Shown here: piece after piece, positions 13,700 to 26,994 of the stretch
Position numbering within the stretch: the stretch's first letter is position 1
Layout: the number at the start of each line of letters is the position of its first letter
Origin: Fasciola hepatica
Taxonomy: Eukaryota; Platyhelminthes; Trematoda; Plagiorchiida; Fasciolidae
Reading direction: 5' to 3'
NCBI GenBank assembly: GCA_948099385.1
Contig: CANUEZ040000193.1
Location: 4,724,501-4,788,500, forward strand
DNA length: 64,000 nt
Position numbers and translations under genes: made by a program
The notes under the pieces: generated by a model
Told to the model about the DNA's origin: nothing
The model's input: only the letters and a program-made list of their open reading frames with translations
Databases searched by the model: none

Positions 13700-14448
13700 C
13701 TCATATCGCTTACATTGCATTCATGAACAAGCTCGTATTTCCCTCAAAGTGAGCCAAAACTATTTCCTGATATAATGAATTCAATGAGACCCGTATTGCG
13801 ACTGCGCCACTTTGAATGTAGGAACGGCCATGTGAAGAACACGATACGACTGTTGAGCATGGTAGTAATTGTCGTTCCTGAAATGGGACTAGTATGCCGA
13901 TTTTGAGTTGGTTTTGCTCCACATGGTAGCAGATGATATGTATGGCCTCCCCAAAGAGAAAATCCGTGAACAGTGATTGGATATCAAATTAAATCGTGTG
14001 TTTCCCCTCCACAATTATCTGGCCCAAAGATCTCTACTATTTCTAAACTTTCTTTGATAGTGTCTCTGGCCATTGGATCATCAACTATCTCAAACAATTT
14101 CAACACCCATTTCGCCAATTCGTGCTGTGATGAATTATTCATTGATAGTATTTGTCTAAGTGGAACGTCTGGTTTGTGTAGTTTCGGTGAACCATATAGT
14201 TGTGGATTTTGAGTTCCATTTGGTTTCAGATGTTGAGCTGTGGTCTCACAGATAAAATGTCCTTCTAGTAGAAAGTGTGCTTCTGACGATTTTTCTTGTT
14301 CTAGTTCATCAGGTTCTTGGCAGTTATATTGGCGCACAAACTTGTTGGTATAGTCAAGAACGGTCTCCATTTTCTCATGTTCACTCCAATGAGTCAGCAC
14401 GGGTCTGGAATCATTGTTGGGGTGTAAAATTATCAAGCCAGTATGCAA
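13700..14448 (-). pseudogene. Penelope-like element reverse transcriptase, N-terminal half (inverted)
   Basis: The 154-codon minus-strand frame 13984-14448 reads through the fingers region of a Penelope-type reverse transcriptase. The core block YGSPKLHKPDVPLRQILSMN is the family signature, followed by a helix-rich segment ending ELAKWVLKLF. After a stop and frameshift at about 13970-13990 the next block (FDI..LFT in the related copies) continues down to 13710, ending at the position of the usual GVAMGSPL block, here badly decayed. The enzyme would copy element RNA into DNA. The first residue of this half lies next to the second half of the same enzyme on the opposite strand (14590 onward), a head-to-head arrangement. 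It is non-functional. Confidence 0.82.
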
Positions 14449-14589
14449 CTGTTGTTTTTTGATAATAAAAATGCACTCAGATGTGATTAGTGACTGATGT
14501 CTGGACGATGTTACCAGTTACTGTGGTTCCAAGTAAACCAGCTCCGCTTGGATTTAGGTCTGCGCTTCATTGAAAGTGGGTTTGAATGT

Positions 14590-15030
14590 TTTTAGTTATT
14601 CGAATATATGTTAAAATTGTGGTCGTGTCTCTATTCGGTTTATGTTCTTCGATGGTATACAGAAACATAGATCTGAATAGACAGCCCGGAACAGATGTTC
14701 ATTCAGTGCAACCGATGAAAGATTCTCTACAACAGTTACCGAGTGTTTCGGACAATTGGATTCAGTCAACTTGCGAAAGTCTAGAATAGACGACGTGGAT
14801 TATGGATGAACTCAATCTTCCGCATCCAAATATACGAACTACGATGGGCGCAGATGTGGACAATACACTTCCCTTCCTTGAGATTATTATTACTAGAGGG
14901 AATGACGGAACAACCGCCAAATCTGATTTCATAGTAAAGAAACTTGGACAAGCCTATACTTGCACACTAACAGCTTTGTGCCTAGGGAATATAAACGTAG
15001 CCTGGTCCGAACACCGTTTCGGAGAGTAGG
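14590..15030 (+). pseudogene. Penelope-like element reverse transcriptase, C-terminal half
   Basis: The plus-strand frame 14802-15029 begins NLPHPNIRTTMGADVDNTLP and continues FLEIIITRGNDGTTAKSDF. This is the conserved block downstream of the catalytic YxDD motif in Penelope-like reverse transcriptases, usually LPFLDxLVxR. In the right-hand copy (46085-46510) the catalytic motif is legible as YVDDISII; on the left that stretch has been replaced. An in-frame stop lies just upstream at about 14787-14789. No GIY-YIG endonuclease domain is readable downstream. It is a dead relic. Confidence 0.8.
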
Positions 15031-15926
15031 AAGAATTTGCACGGAAACATGATTGACAGCGAACTACAACAGCTGAAAGAGGCGTCGATCCAAAACGCTC
15101 ATCCCCATACTTTTATCAGAAGGCACAGCAGGCCTATATTTACCAGATAAACGACTTGTTCAGTAGAGAAATCACTAGCAATCCTCTGTCTTCCATTCAA
15201 ATGTGATGATGTCAATGCCTGCTCAAACGGCGACTTGCTTAAGCGATTCCTAGAACATAATAAATTTCTGACTTAATAATTGTTCATCCAACGATTGGGA
15301 TCATCAAAGCCCTCGGTGAAAATAACGTCCACCTCTGTACACCAAATCTAATCTGATTTAGGAATTTGCGGACCGACTGACGTGGGTGGAACAGAACGAC
15401 AGGTGTCTAACCGAGAATTTGAACACATTTCAAATCGGGCACAACGTCTTGTGATGCAATCAGGGTCAGATCAAACGCATATTCACAATGTTCGAAATCA
15501 AAAGTTCTGGTCGTCTGCCGTCGCTCGTCATCTTCAAATGATGCAACATCCAGCTGACCGAAACACTGCGTTTCGGGTCATATACGTGATAAGGAATGCA
15601 AGGCTATTCAGGTTTGCCAAAGCTGTAGCCATACATCGATGAAGACCCATATGGTATCAGCAGAAACAGCTGTTTCGTGATTTGTCTTTACCACGGTGAC
15701 ACTTTTTGTATATCCCCCGATATTTGTCGCAAAATACTGTTTTACTTTAACTCATTTGAACTCAATCGTTCTGCAGTATATACCACGTTGAGATGCAGCG
15801 AGATCGTTGCCGCCAGCAAAGCAGATTTTTCGTGGTGTATGCAAACGGTGGACGAAATGATCAAAGAACGTACAATCTATTACTGTCAATCGAGTCGATA
15901 GATGACTGGTAACGAAATACCCACCA

Positions 15927-16325
15927 TATGGGACAGTAGAGCTGCACATCTTTGGTGCCGCATCATTACCTGGTTATGGTCCAGTTGGGTATTTGCGGCT
16001 CCAATGTGACTGTGGACCTATTTGCCGTTTCATAGTGGAAAACCCCCCTTGAATTGGTTGCGGCTGTACTTGGAACACGGTTTTGAACGACATCACTAAC
16101 GAGTTACAATTGCATATAGATCGTCTTGTTTCATGGACGGATTGCACCATTGTTTTCCAGTGAATTATTAATGTCAATGCCATTCGTTTCCATTCGTTGT
16201 GGCAAATAGAACGCCTCCTTTAGGAAACCGTCCGTCACACCGTGAAAAGCGATATGTTCCAACTGATGACAATCCAGCGGATGTTTCATCACGGAACTGT
16301 TGCCTGAAATTTATTTTCAAATAAT
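15927..16325 (+). pseudogene. BEL/Pao retrotransposon RNase H region
   Basis: Plus-strand frames give VELHIFGAAS then GYGPVGYLRLQCDCG, then ELVAAVLGTRF, then NDITNELQLHIDRLVSWTDC, and finally KRYVPTDDNPADVSSRN. In that order these are the landmarks of the RNase H part of BEL/Pao polyproteins, which lies between reverse transcriptase and integrase and removes the RNA strand of the replication hybrid. The normal FxDAS aspartate is alanine here (FGAAS), and about 40 nt are missing before ELVAA relative to the copy at 44805. Frameshifts near 16085 and 16170 break it. The same defect appears in the right-hand copy (47414-47810), so it predates the duplication. Confidence 0.75.
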
Positions 16326-16628
16326 TTCTCTTTGTCGTTTCCATACTCTATATTTCTGACAGACTCACCAGCTTTCCGACTATTCCGCTGCTTGTCATCG
16401 TCAAATTTCGGCGATTGAAGCGTGACTGTTGCCTGTTGAACTGCCCCATTTTGCACTATGGTTCTTTGATCGATTAAGCGAAAACGACATTTGAGACTGG
16501 ACCACGATTACCTCAAACTTGGTTTTAAAAACCGGGATCAGCAAGCAAAATCAGGTTGTGTTGGTCCTTAAAAATATTGTTTGATCGTTCTCCGGCTCTG
16601 AACAAAATTAATAGTTCGTTTTCTTTTT

Positions 16629-17010
16629 TTGATAAGCACCATATTTACCGTTACAGCAGATACTGAAAAACGACACCAACTTGAGCCAGGCAAATCGTCA
16701 GCCGTCGAATCATATTATGTTGAACTGCCTCTTGCATTTATGTTGGAATCTAACCACAGACAGATTGGATACGATTTTCCAACTCATTTAAATTCACCAT
16801 CTGGTGTTCGTGAAATTTCATCTCAACATAACCGCCCAGGAAATATGCCGTTGGATTTATATCCAGAGATCTTTGAGACCAGGGTATAGGTCCCTTTTGT
16901 CCGATCCTGAGCAAACGGAACTTCCAGTCGAGCCATTGAGCGTAGTCCGTAGAAATTATAGTTTTGTAGCGAGATCAATCTTTGTTCATTTGTCTCACGC
17001 ACCAACTTTC
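16629..17010 (-). pseudogene. Mariner/Tc1-type transposase C-terminus (left copy)
   Basis: The minus-strand translation contains AQWLDWKL, then GPIPWSQRSLDINP and FLGGYVEMKF, then NLNELENRIQS. This is the C-terminal third of a DDE transposase of the mariner/Tc1 superfamily; the usual signature is WPPRSPDLTPLDFFLWG. The third catalytic acid lies in the SLDI segment. The left copy carries stop codons after NRIQS, whereas the right-hand copy (48136-48405) is open for 89 codons to a FEHLL-like end. No N-terminus or terminal inverted repeats are seen. It lies on the strand opposite to the BEL/Pao relic. Confidence 0.75.
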
Positions 17011-18895
17011 CAAAACTTGTTGCCCAGCCCCATATCCAACTCCACGTACGACTGAACTACCCAGATTTGAATCTTCTTATTGCCGTGGATGAAATCTGAA
17101 GACTGACTTCCACTGAATTCTTAATCTTGTTATTTTAGGGCGCAGTTTGCATCACTTCGAAGTAATATTTTCATCCGAATCGTGTTTTCGGGGTAAAAAG
17201 GCCCTCTAATCGAAATAAAATACCATACTTATCACAGAGTTGTCTCATCTTTCTAATTGGAAACCTCAAGGAATTCTGTGTGAGACCAACAACGAGGTTT
17301 TCTTTTTTCCTCCTTGCGTGTTTTCATCCTTTCACTCCCCCTTTGTTCTGTCTTCTAATAACGTAGGAATTTTGTTTGATTTTGAGGTATCCGTTGCCAA
17401 ACGTCGTGAATTTTTAAAAGCATCGTCACCAACTATATGACTTGCTCCTCTATTTCAATGAAAACCCTTTCGGCTCCACTTGAATTGACAGCGACTACCC
17501 TTCCAGTTAAAACAGTGTAGTTACCTTTATCGTGGTATGATGCTGTGCTCTCCTTCAGATACCATATTGGGCGGTGAACCATCTACTACTCGTCACCCCT
17601 CACCAAATAATTTTTGATTTCTCTGGATTCCTCCAATAATAACGAGTCAAGTCCCTATTTGTCCGATGTTCCTGTTCTCAACACTCACTGCTCATCAGGC
17701 AATGTAGCAGGAACTAACAATGCAGTCAGTATGAGGAGCAATACAAGTTGACCACAACATGTCTTCTGTTGTAGGCGGTGACCATCTATATTAGGAAGTA
17801 ATTAAACGTTTCCTGCTAAATTAATTACATTTTGTCGAAATGAGTTTGATTGCAGTAGTTTTATGGACATACACTCATGAAACAATTTTCCGTAAATGGA
17901 ACTTTTCATCATTCTGAATGTGAATACTCAAATGTTTTTCGATTTATTTAGGAAATACTGTGACCCTGGACGGTGACACGAAGAACCTATCGTCTTCTAC
18001 GAGATATGAGAAATTCAACCAGCACTGTGAAGCAGGTGTAACTTTACTGGCATCTGAATGTTTTCACCTTCGTTTATATTCGTCAGAGATACAATCCCCC
18101 GAATCGAATGATTCCTCTTAAATATTGAAAACTAATAAACCACCCTGATAAAACCAAAAAAATGTCGTGAATGTTAGTGCAAAGGCCAGTTTTAGAGAGT
18201 ATGATCTCAATGACTGATCAATAAAAAAGCAATTCAAGTGGTCAAAATTGAGTAGGTTAATTCTATCGTCTTCCTACTTCCAAGGATATTTATTTAAAAC
18301 AAGTGTTTGATTCTTACAAAAAGGAGAGTTTCAGCTTGAGATCAGGTGACAATTTGCGCAGACGGACACAGTCAAGAACCCTCACATGTAGGTTTGATCA
18401 TGGTTCATATGACAATGTCTGATTCGATGACCGTGTGAGTTGCAATGAAATTTTGTTATATCACGCGATGACGCACTTTACAAAGAATGTCTCAATTCAC
18501 TAAGACTCAATAAATTATCTATTTGCCATTGGTGTGTCACACACAGTGGAAGCACACGGCCTCTTGGACCCACAACACAATCAAAAGACACGGTGCCCAA
18601 TGAATATACTGCATGAAACACAGGGCACAAGGCCAAGGAAACTCACAAAACAGAACACAACTGATAGAGAGCTCTGAGGTTGCCCAGCTAACTACTACGC
18701 CTGATCTATTGAGACCTTGTGTGGTTCGCCAATTTAAATTTCAGGATCACGGTTGCCGATTTATTTTACACTACAAATCATGAAAATACACAACCACAAA
18801 CGCAGTCGCCGTCTTGCTTGCTCTCCTCACTCGGAAGATGAGCACAAACTTGTCACTCTCACCAGCATTCGAGGAGTGATGCATAATATCGACTC

Positions 18896-21800
18896 GACTT
18901 GGTGTGAGGCAATTGGATTCATCAAGCCACCCATGTTATAAAATCACGTGAAGGAAGTAATTTGAGCTGGAACGTTAAATGATCGACCTCCGAATTTCAT
19001 AGTAATATTACAATCCAACTTCCAGTTTCCACCATCCACATTTATACAGAAGTGTTGTGATAAAATTCGGCTCCACCTCAATTACTCAATCAAATGTTGA
19101 TAATCGGGAGTATCCATTTTAACTGAGTCCTCAAAATTAGTGTCACTAATGTATAGTCTATACAGTCCTGGATGGTTCTAAATTGTATTTCTTTCTATGC
19201 ATACGAAGTCACATAGCATTTTTAGAAAAATACGCATTTGGAGATATCATGTATCAGTACCCGGGAGCGGAGTGATCAGTGTTCGCATTTTGCCGCACTG
19301 AACATCATTAATTCGGTATGCCTTTTTGCAGCGAATTCATGTATATATTGGTACGTTTTCATTCAGTAAGAATTACTGCCTTCGACTCCAGAAAGTCCTG
19401 AATGCTGGAATACTATTTGAATGGTGTTTCATCTAAGCAGATGTCTTTGTTCAAACTCAATACGTGGATTAATACGTATTTATGCTTCAGTCCGGGTAGT
19501 AATGACTGATCTATCTAGATATGTAACGATAAAATGGACTCAGAATGAACATGTGAACTTTCCATCAACGTACCTGCAAATCCGCCTTATTCTGACTTGG
19601 CCACTTGAACGCTCAGCATTCAAAATGTGATTCGTGCACGAATTCTCGAAATATTCACCCCAAAGAAAGAACTTTCGAATCCCCAATACATCAGAAATCA
19701 CCATTTGTAAACATCTTCACCAACGACTTGGTTTTCCTTACGATAATATATAATTCAAACCTAAATAGAGTGACAAATCAAGTGTTTGGTTTTCATGAAA
19801 GTCATTACAGTAATTTCTATTTTCCAAACGAGTTTTGTTTCTCTTGTTATCAGAGAACAGTTTTGAAATAATCTAGGATCATGCATCAACAGCAGCTTCA
19901 CACTGTTTTATCGAATTTTCACCCGAGACATTTGACATTTTTTTGGCAATACCAAAGATTCTGTTTTATTTTAGTTTGAGTCTACACCACCAAGGGCACC
20001 TAAAACTCTACTTTGCCGGCCTGACCAAAAACATAAACACAAGCCATTACGATCAATAAAGTAACCTAACTGGAATCTGAATGGTTCTGCTAAAATGAAA
20101 TGCTGTACACGTGAAGAAGGAAATAAATCTTTGGGCATATCAAGGTCGGGGAAATATTTCATCATTTTCCGAAGGCTCAGTAGTGAATGCGTGCATTAAC
20201 TCTGAAGGTTTGTATAAGATATTCACCGGTTAGTCTGTAGCGTCCAGGATTACAAGTCTCTCAGTTTTTGGGCTGAATAAAAATATTTCTTCCGTCGGTG
20301 TACTCACGTGTCCGTGTGTGTGTGTGTGATTAAGCTCTCATTTTTACTCTAACAGGAGAGCAACGAACTATTATTTTCTTGATTGTAACGACTATCATAT
20401 GACTTTTATTGGAAACGTTTGTAACAAATGACATGGATGGAACGCTTGCGAATCAGCCCGAATACCTAAATTATATTGTGGAGTATTCACACGATTTTTC
20501 TCTGGGTTTTCTCACTCCAGACTAGGTTGGCATATATTTCACTTAAATCAGTTATTCAAAGTTTGGCAGTGAATTCCGCAACGCTGATTTATTTAGCCAC
20601 AAAACACATTCATTGAAAAACCTTTTTGCTCTGTCCAACAAGATGTAGCTCTGTTTAACGCTCACAATCTGAAGATGTTTGTTGCCATTACGGTTTTGTG
20701 CTACAACCAGTGATCGCCTGAATATTGGTTCTTTCACTGTGATCTTTTCATCCTAAAGATACGTTGGGTGTTTTTCCCTTATTTGTTTGGTAATTCATCA
20801 ATTGGACTCAAGCACCAAGTCCAACCGTTTCTCTTACTGGCTGAAATTGGAGCATAACACTGAACAAACCCGATTCTGAGTCAGTAAAATATTTTTGCTC
20901 TCAGTAATTTGGTGTATTCACCAGATTATTCATTCTTTATATTCATTCACAACTGTGTAGGCAATGACCTTACTTCATTCTATAGTCTGTGTACTCCTTG
21001 GTAAAACCAAATCGAAATTTTGTATCGTGAAGTAAATGACAAACATTGACGTGATCATTAGTTGTGACTACCCAGATAAAAGACAGAAACAACAGTAGAA
21101 GTGCCGTTTACGTATCCGAGTATTCCAGTAGATTTGGATTTCACGGAATGCCAGAATACAAACACATTTCTGCATGGATAACCTCTAGGTGATGAACGAC
21201 TTCATCAGAATTGTTTCCAAAATAAATTCGAAATATATAATTAGGTTTGCTATTGGTATATCAAGTGCATGTCCACATCTACATTAGAAAAACGGAACAA
21301 ACCGATTTTGTCTATTCAAATCTAGCAACCAAACAGAGTGGTGCTTCATTTTTGCCTTCTGGACCGGCTGTTGATTTTTTGTTGTCGCCCTGCTGATCCG
21401 ACTGATATACAGTATTTCTTATCACGCAAACCTTTCATGTATATGACCAAGTATTATGTGCTGGTAACAAGACTGCCTTTATATTAACTATGACCAGGGA
21501 TGTAATTCGTAAAGAAAGTAGCCGGGATTGGACTTCCGTTTTGGTGTGTGTACCTTTCATTTGCAAAACTAAACACAAAATTATATAGGGAGTGATGTGC
21601 AGTGAGTCATCAAACGTTATCAGTAAGATTGTTCCATTTAGTATACTAATGAACCACACGATGTTCTCTTTGAAAGCATCAGGACTAACCCTTGATGTAA
21701 CTCCGCGTGCAGCTGTTTTACCCCGTTTGTTTGAAATCACTTGCGATAGGCACACACACAGTGTTTCCAATGGAACTCCAACTGATAGCAGCACACTCGT

Positions 21801-24800
21801 GTAACTCACCGATGGTAAGCGTGTGGTTCTAGATGAATGAGCACATTTTGATAATACATCTCTCACCCCTTGCGTTGCACACTAATCGAATTTCTAGTCG
21901 GACATCTTCGCACTGTTAACGTAAATGAAATGGAAGCAAGAAGAACAGTCTAGAGGTTGTTTCATCAATTAACTTGCAGGGGACTAAGTTTCCCCACTGA
22001 ATCACTTGACATGTATGAATCTTAAGTCTGAACATTTTATTGTGTGTTGATACCACTCATTTTCCGATTTCCTACCCAAAGTTCTTCAATGTAGCATGTG
22101 AATGCAACCTTGCTTTTCTCACGGACATACATGTAATGCAAACAAACCCCTGGTAATACCCCCCCTGTTACCTCTGCAGCGACCAGATCATTGATGCAAT
22201 GTAACTGTCTTTAGTCTCAAGTGTATCAGTCAACGATGATAGACCCTCCGAAATATCTGATAAATTGCCATTTACAGGTGTATAAACATGAAACAACAAC
22301 ATTTTAGCTGTGTGGTAACAAAATGAAACCTGGCAGAAACCTATATCATTGAAAAATCTTCGATTAGAAGTTTACAGAAAATATGAGATTACGACATGAA
22401 TAGCCTGATAGGCAAATGTGATGGAAGCAGCCCCAACAAACCTCACGTCGATGAAAGGCCCTGGACTATCCTACTTGACTCTATTTAGGTCGCAGAATGA
22501 AGGCAGATTTATTGTTTTATAAAATCAGCAATTTTGATGCTCAACATTCTCGATGTTGTCAGTGCAGTCGTGATCACTTTAACTACCATAGCAGAACTCA
22601 CAGGTTTCGTCCGTGCGAATTTTCCAATTGGGAATACTGAATACAATTTCCCAGAGCGCTGCTAACTACTGCACATTCCAGATTTTAACTGAGTGCTCCA
22701 TTTTCTCTAGCTGGTCGCCTCTGATTGACTACAAAATGGTTGCATCACAAATACCTGGTTGTGCTCTCTTTGGTCCTTACATAATAAACCCAGCATGATT
22801 GTTTCAATATCTATTTCCTTAATCACCATGATATCAACCACACCATGATTTGAATATGAAAATCCTATAACTGAACACGGCATACTGTTAAAATGAAAAT
22901 GGTCGGATGTACCTTGAAACCACACCAAATATCAAATAGGCCTACTCCCCAATGTACTTCTAAAGAGGAGCAACTGACTATTATAATGCTAGTGTGGCGG
23001 AGCACAACTGAATTTGGAGAATATGCTGAATCCATTAGAGTCGCATGTGATTAGCAAAGTTAGGTCAAAATCTAAAAGTTTGCGATATTTTCAAACAGTA
23101 GGACTAGAATTCTGCGATACCCCATACTCTCAGCATTGGGAACCAGTAGACAGAAATAAAGGGAGCTCAAAAAATTGCTTAAACATGAAGTTTATTTTTT
23201 GAGTCTTTCAGTACTTCTCCGGAAAGATTATTCCTGAGGTAGGAGGTAAAACTGTGATTTGCCGATTCCATACGCGATGTCGGACTCCAAGCGAAACCTA
23301 ACAATCACGTCGTCCACTGACCCTGTAATGTTCGATTCTGAGCGAGGAAGCCTCTTGGTTTACAGTTCGGTTCACGACAGTAAATCGACTCAAGCAAGCT
23401 GAAACGGAATGCACCGAGCAATGTTAACGGTTTAGCACACAACGACGGCCAGGTCGCCATCCTAAGTAACAAGAAGACACTGTGTCGAATGAATGTTTAT
23501 TGTGTATTCTCGGAGGGCGGCGTCCCAACCGAGCGACAGGAATAACAGTCACGTTCTCGAGCACACGTGTGTACAGTTATGGGAAAACGTCTATTCGGTC
23601 CAGTTCGATAAAACATACATACATCAAGAGAAACGGTTACACACTTCAAAAGGGTTTCGGTGAGGATTTGGCCGGTCCCGTCCAATGGTTGTTTGCGGGA
23701 CTTGGAATATGATAGAAACGAGTGTACATTAGTGAGCACCAATTCAAACACTACATGTTAGTATTGGTTCCATTACAACCCCAGTAATTCTCACTTCCAC
23801 CGATGCACGTAGTTTGACACGTTAACCAAAGTTCATTGCAAATAATACTTTAATTTTTAATAAAGTTGGTGTTTGTGTGCGAAACATTCGAGCATGTGGG
23901 TATGGAAATTGTTCTTTCTCATTTGTTTGAAACAGGGCATGGTGCCTCTTTTTCCTACAGTTAAGACAAAAAAAACCGAAATAGTTTTAAGAACTACAAA
24001 CCCAACGTATTAAATGGCGGTAAAATAGCCAGAACCTCGGTTCTGGCAAATGTGTAAGACTGGAGAATAGACTTTTTGGCCAAATCTTCACTAGGTCATT
24101 TCTGTGGTGCTAGGGTGAATTATTATATCAGACTAGATAGTAAGTTTCAAGTATTGCACACATTTCTCCTTCAAGTATGTGTTACTCGTTTCGAATGAGT
24201 TTCAGCATACGCATAGAATCAATCACACAAAAATAATTACGAACCCATCTCGATTCATATAAAACTCTATCATGCCGTCGAAATCACCGTGCTTGTTTAT
24301 CTTGACAACAACAATAACTCGAAGAGGATAATAAACGTTTTCACGAATACAGCTTTGGCTTCACCCAGGTTAAGGAGGCCGACAATATTTGACATTATAG
24401 GGAATGCTCACACTGTACAACAATTACAATCTGATTTACCATTGGTGTTTGAAGGAAATTTTACGTGTGGAAAACGGCCGAAATGACTTATATTTGTGTT
24501 TGTATTGCGTATTACTATCAGGGAGTGAAAAAATTCCCTGATGCAAGGTTATTATCCGTCTTTACCCAGTCAACTAATCAGCACGCCTTCACACACGCAT
24601 GCTACTGAATAACCCGAGTGAACAATAACTATATATCTGTCCGACAAAACTAGACAACAAAACTCAATCTGGTTAAAGTTTTGGTACGATGGCCCATCCA
24701 GCGGAGAAGACCTGATATGGTGGAAGTAATTCACTTGGAAATAACGGAACAGATACCGTGTCTCTCCTCGAAGTTGACAGCCATTGTTTAGTATCATACA

Positions 24801-24844
24801 CGATGACATATGAAGAAAGTTTATTTCGGTGGTTCGGACTAGTC
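18896..24844. other. Spacer, no recognisable gene
   Basis: This is the left part of the spacer between the inverted arms and has no duplicate in the window. The longest open frame is 143 codons on the minus strand (21435-21866) with no motif I recognise. There is a 15-bp TG microsatellite at 20314-20328 and a small perfect hairpin (8-bp stem, 4-nt loop) at 24028-24047. Confidence 0.4.
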
Positions 24845-24990
24845 CCGAGGGCAGCTAAGTGATGCAGTGGTAATATTCATATCACGGAGGTGAAAACGCC
24901 GTTGTTCAAATTCTGTGTATAACAGGGAGTATAAATAGACTCAAGTAGAGGCGAAGCTCGAGTCTGGTGCTTCCGAGTGCAAGGTTGGCT
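24845..24990 (+). repeat. Possible SINE-like element sharing a 31-bp core with 54880-55090
   Basis: The 3' part contains GTCTGGTGCTTCCGAGTGCA followed by AGGTTGGCTGG. This matches, in inverse orientation, the cleavage-site side of the hammerhead-bearing element at 54930-54950. Upstream, GATGCAGTGGTAA and GTTGTTCAAATTCT are placed like weak A and B boxes of a tRNA-derived promoter. The CTGATGAG core of the ribozyme is not recognisable here (CTCAAGTAG stands in its place). It is a decayed relative at best. Confidence 0.4.
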
Positions 24991-26990
24991 GGAAAGATGA
25001 AATCCAAATGACAATCAACCAAGCAAAGTACCACTTATCATCAGAGGTAGTTGTGAGAAATACACAAAACTCAATTAGTCATGCCCACCAATAGAGCGAA
25101 ACCATCGGAATAGCGCGCTCAAGATTTTCGCTTTTACCAGCAAATCGTTCTGCCATAAAACACACAGGTGTTACCGTGCTGTGCTTTCATCTTAAATTTA
25201 TCATAAAGAGGCTGAAATGATGAGATTTGCGAGCACAAGTCACGTGCGGCGACGAACATAGCAGAAGGCGAATGCGTATACGACCACATAAATCAAGAAG
25301 AATATGCTAGTGACATAACAGTTCCACGGGAGAATTAAACAAGTAGAACAAAAGAGATTCAGCAAATGGCAAAGCAATTAGGTGAAAATGAATAATTTAT
25401 TTCAGTGCAGTGTTTAATTATATGCGAGAGAAAAGTGAAGTTGCTATTATTAGGAGGTTTTTCAGGTCAATGAGATTTCATCTATTCTCCCTTGGACATG
25501 ACTTGAAGCAGACAAGGTTTGGAATTTTGTATGGAATCATTCCAGGTGGAAGGTCCGGGAATACAGACATCATGCATGAATGGGAGCGACAAATTACGTC
25601 TGTCTGATACGGATGAGTATGACCCTGACATTTCTTGTTGATTAGAGATTTAACAAGACTTATTGTGCTGACTAGTGAGTAAGGTCAAAAGTGCACCGAT
25701 CATAGATGAAGTGTGACTTGTAATTACCAAGCCACGGAGTAGTTTGCTAAGGTGCAGGTTCCGAAATGCGAGGATAATTGCAGGGAAAGTAAAATAGTAT
25801 AGGAAGGACACATTGGAAGTTGAAATTGGAATTCACGGGCTGAAATGACCGAAACTGTCTGAGAAGATAGACACCTAAGTTTTCCACCACAGAAGTAACA
25901 GAAATTTAAACTATCGGAATAGATGAGCCAGAATTCGTGAACTAACATTCAAGGTGCTTGGAGACTTTGGTTTTCAAACCCTCTCGGCTTGGCAGATTCT
26001 CTAAACGAGATAGATTTTCAAGAAGTAGGCCAGAAATTTCCTGACAAGAACAATATTATCAGTTTATATAAATGCCTTCAGTGGGGAAAATACACAAAGG
26101 TTACCGATTGCAGTGGAATATAGAAGAGGAAGAACACAGAACCATGGAATAATCCATAATTGAATTGGTCTCAAAAAACTAGCATCCTTTCCTGGATTCC
26201 TGCACTGCGTGGTGAAAAATCTAGTGCAAATGACTGGTCGACTCGACAATAAACAGTATGAACATTACCCGCACTCCCTTCTCACTGTTCCTGTTTTATT
26301 ATGAGTGTTTCGTGCCTCATCTTTACGGAAGGAACCCATACCGTGGATGTTTTAATTGCAATTTGGCATGAATAACCTTCAGCCCTTTTCAACAAGGAAG
26401 TTTACTTCAAATTTCTCCCATGACTTGGAAGCAATTGAGAATAAATGTATTCCTCTGGGCAATACTAATCTACGGGAGGTCATGTTTTGGGTTTACATTG
26501 TATTTCTCCAATCAAAGAACTGTAATTGAATGAAGTTGTGTCCCTTTTTAAGCCGTCATATGCATGACCTACCGACAGCTTATCGTGTGTTATGGATAGA
26601 GAGCCACCTAATTATTTGTCAGGGACCTTGAAAAGCTTCAGGATTTTCAGGAAATAGGAAGCGGCCTGTGTGCTGAATCAGAGGTTGAGGAATATTCATG
26701 AAGTACACAACGGATTGATCGTACGGGTCTGTATTAAGACGGGGTAATGTGGTGTTTTTGAGGAATCTTTGCTATCAACTGTGGACCTCTTGGGTCTGCG
26801 GACAAACTGGCAATGACGCAAGGTGAGTTTAAAGACAACAAGAAATGAGTTTCTCAACGTTTACAGTTCTTCTACAGAAAGACTGCTAAGTGAGCTCGTT
26901 TTCCTGAGTTAGTTGCGTCGATAACTCCGTGAACAATTGTGATATCTAATGGATTGTCAAAGGCAAGACCAGGTTTGAAAAATGTATGAG
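24991..26990. other. Spacer, no recognisable gene
   Basis: Short open frames only (up to 74 codons). I see no element motif, RNA gene or repeat. Confidence 0.35.
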
Positions 26991-26994
26991 GAAT

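Larger units (their letters stand above)
13428..18895 (+). repeat. Duplicated block L2 (copy of the 43578-51046 region)
   Basis: This block starts right after arm A and recurs in direct orientation on the right, where it is interrupted by extra BEL/Pao and Penelope-like material (44800-46090) and a 680-bp insertion (49230-49912). It carries Penelope-like, BEL/Pao and mariner relics. The last part, 18235-18890, is about 99% identical to 50388-51035; the middle is more diverged. Homology stops at GCATAATATCGACTCG, after which left and right differ completely. Confidence 0.92.

Noticed and set aside
17690..17700. CTGATGAG on the minus strand in L2 (and at 49154 in R2)
   Set aside because: No GAAA after a plausible stem II and no cleavage strand; it occurs by chance in AT-rich DNA.
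20314..20328. TG dinucleotide run, considered as a telomeric or Z-DNA signal
   Set aside because: Only about 15 bp, ordinary for a eukaryotic intergenic region.
21435..21866. 143-codon minus-strand open frame in the spacer
   Set aside because: No recognisable motif, not duplicated, and of a length expected by chance in 64 kb.
24028..24047. Perfect 8-bp hairpin with a 4-nt loop, considered as a terminator or RNA element
   Set aside because: Isolated, with no adjacent gene, U-tract or repeat; likely chance.
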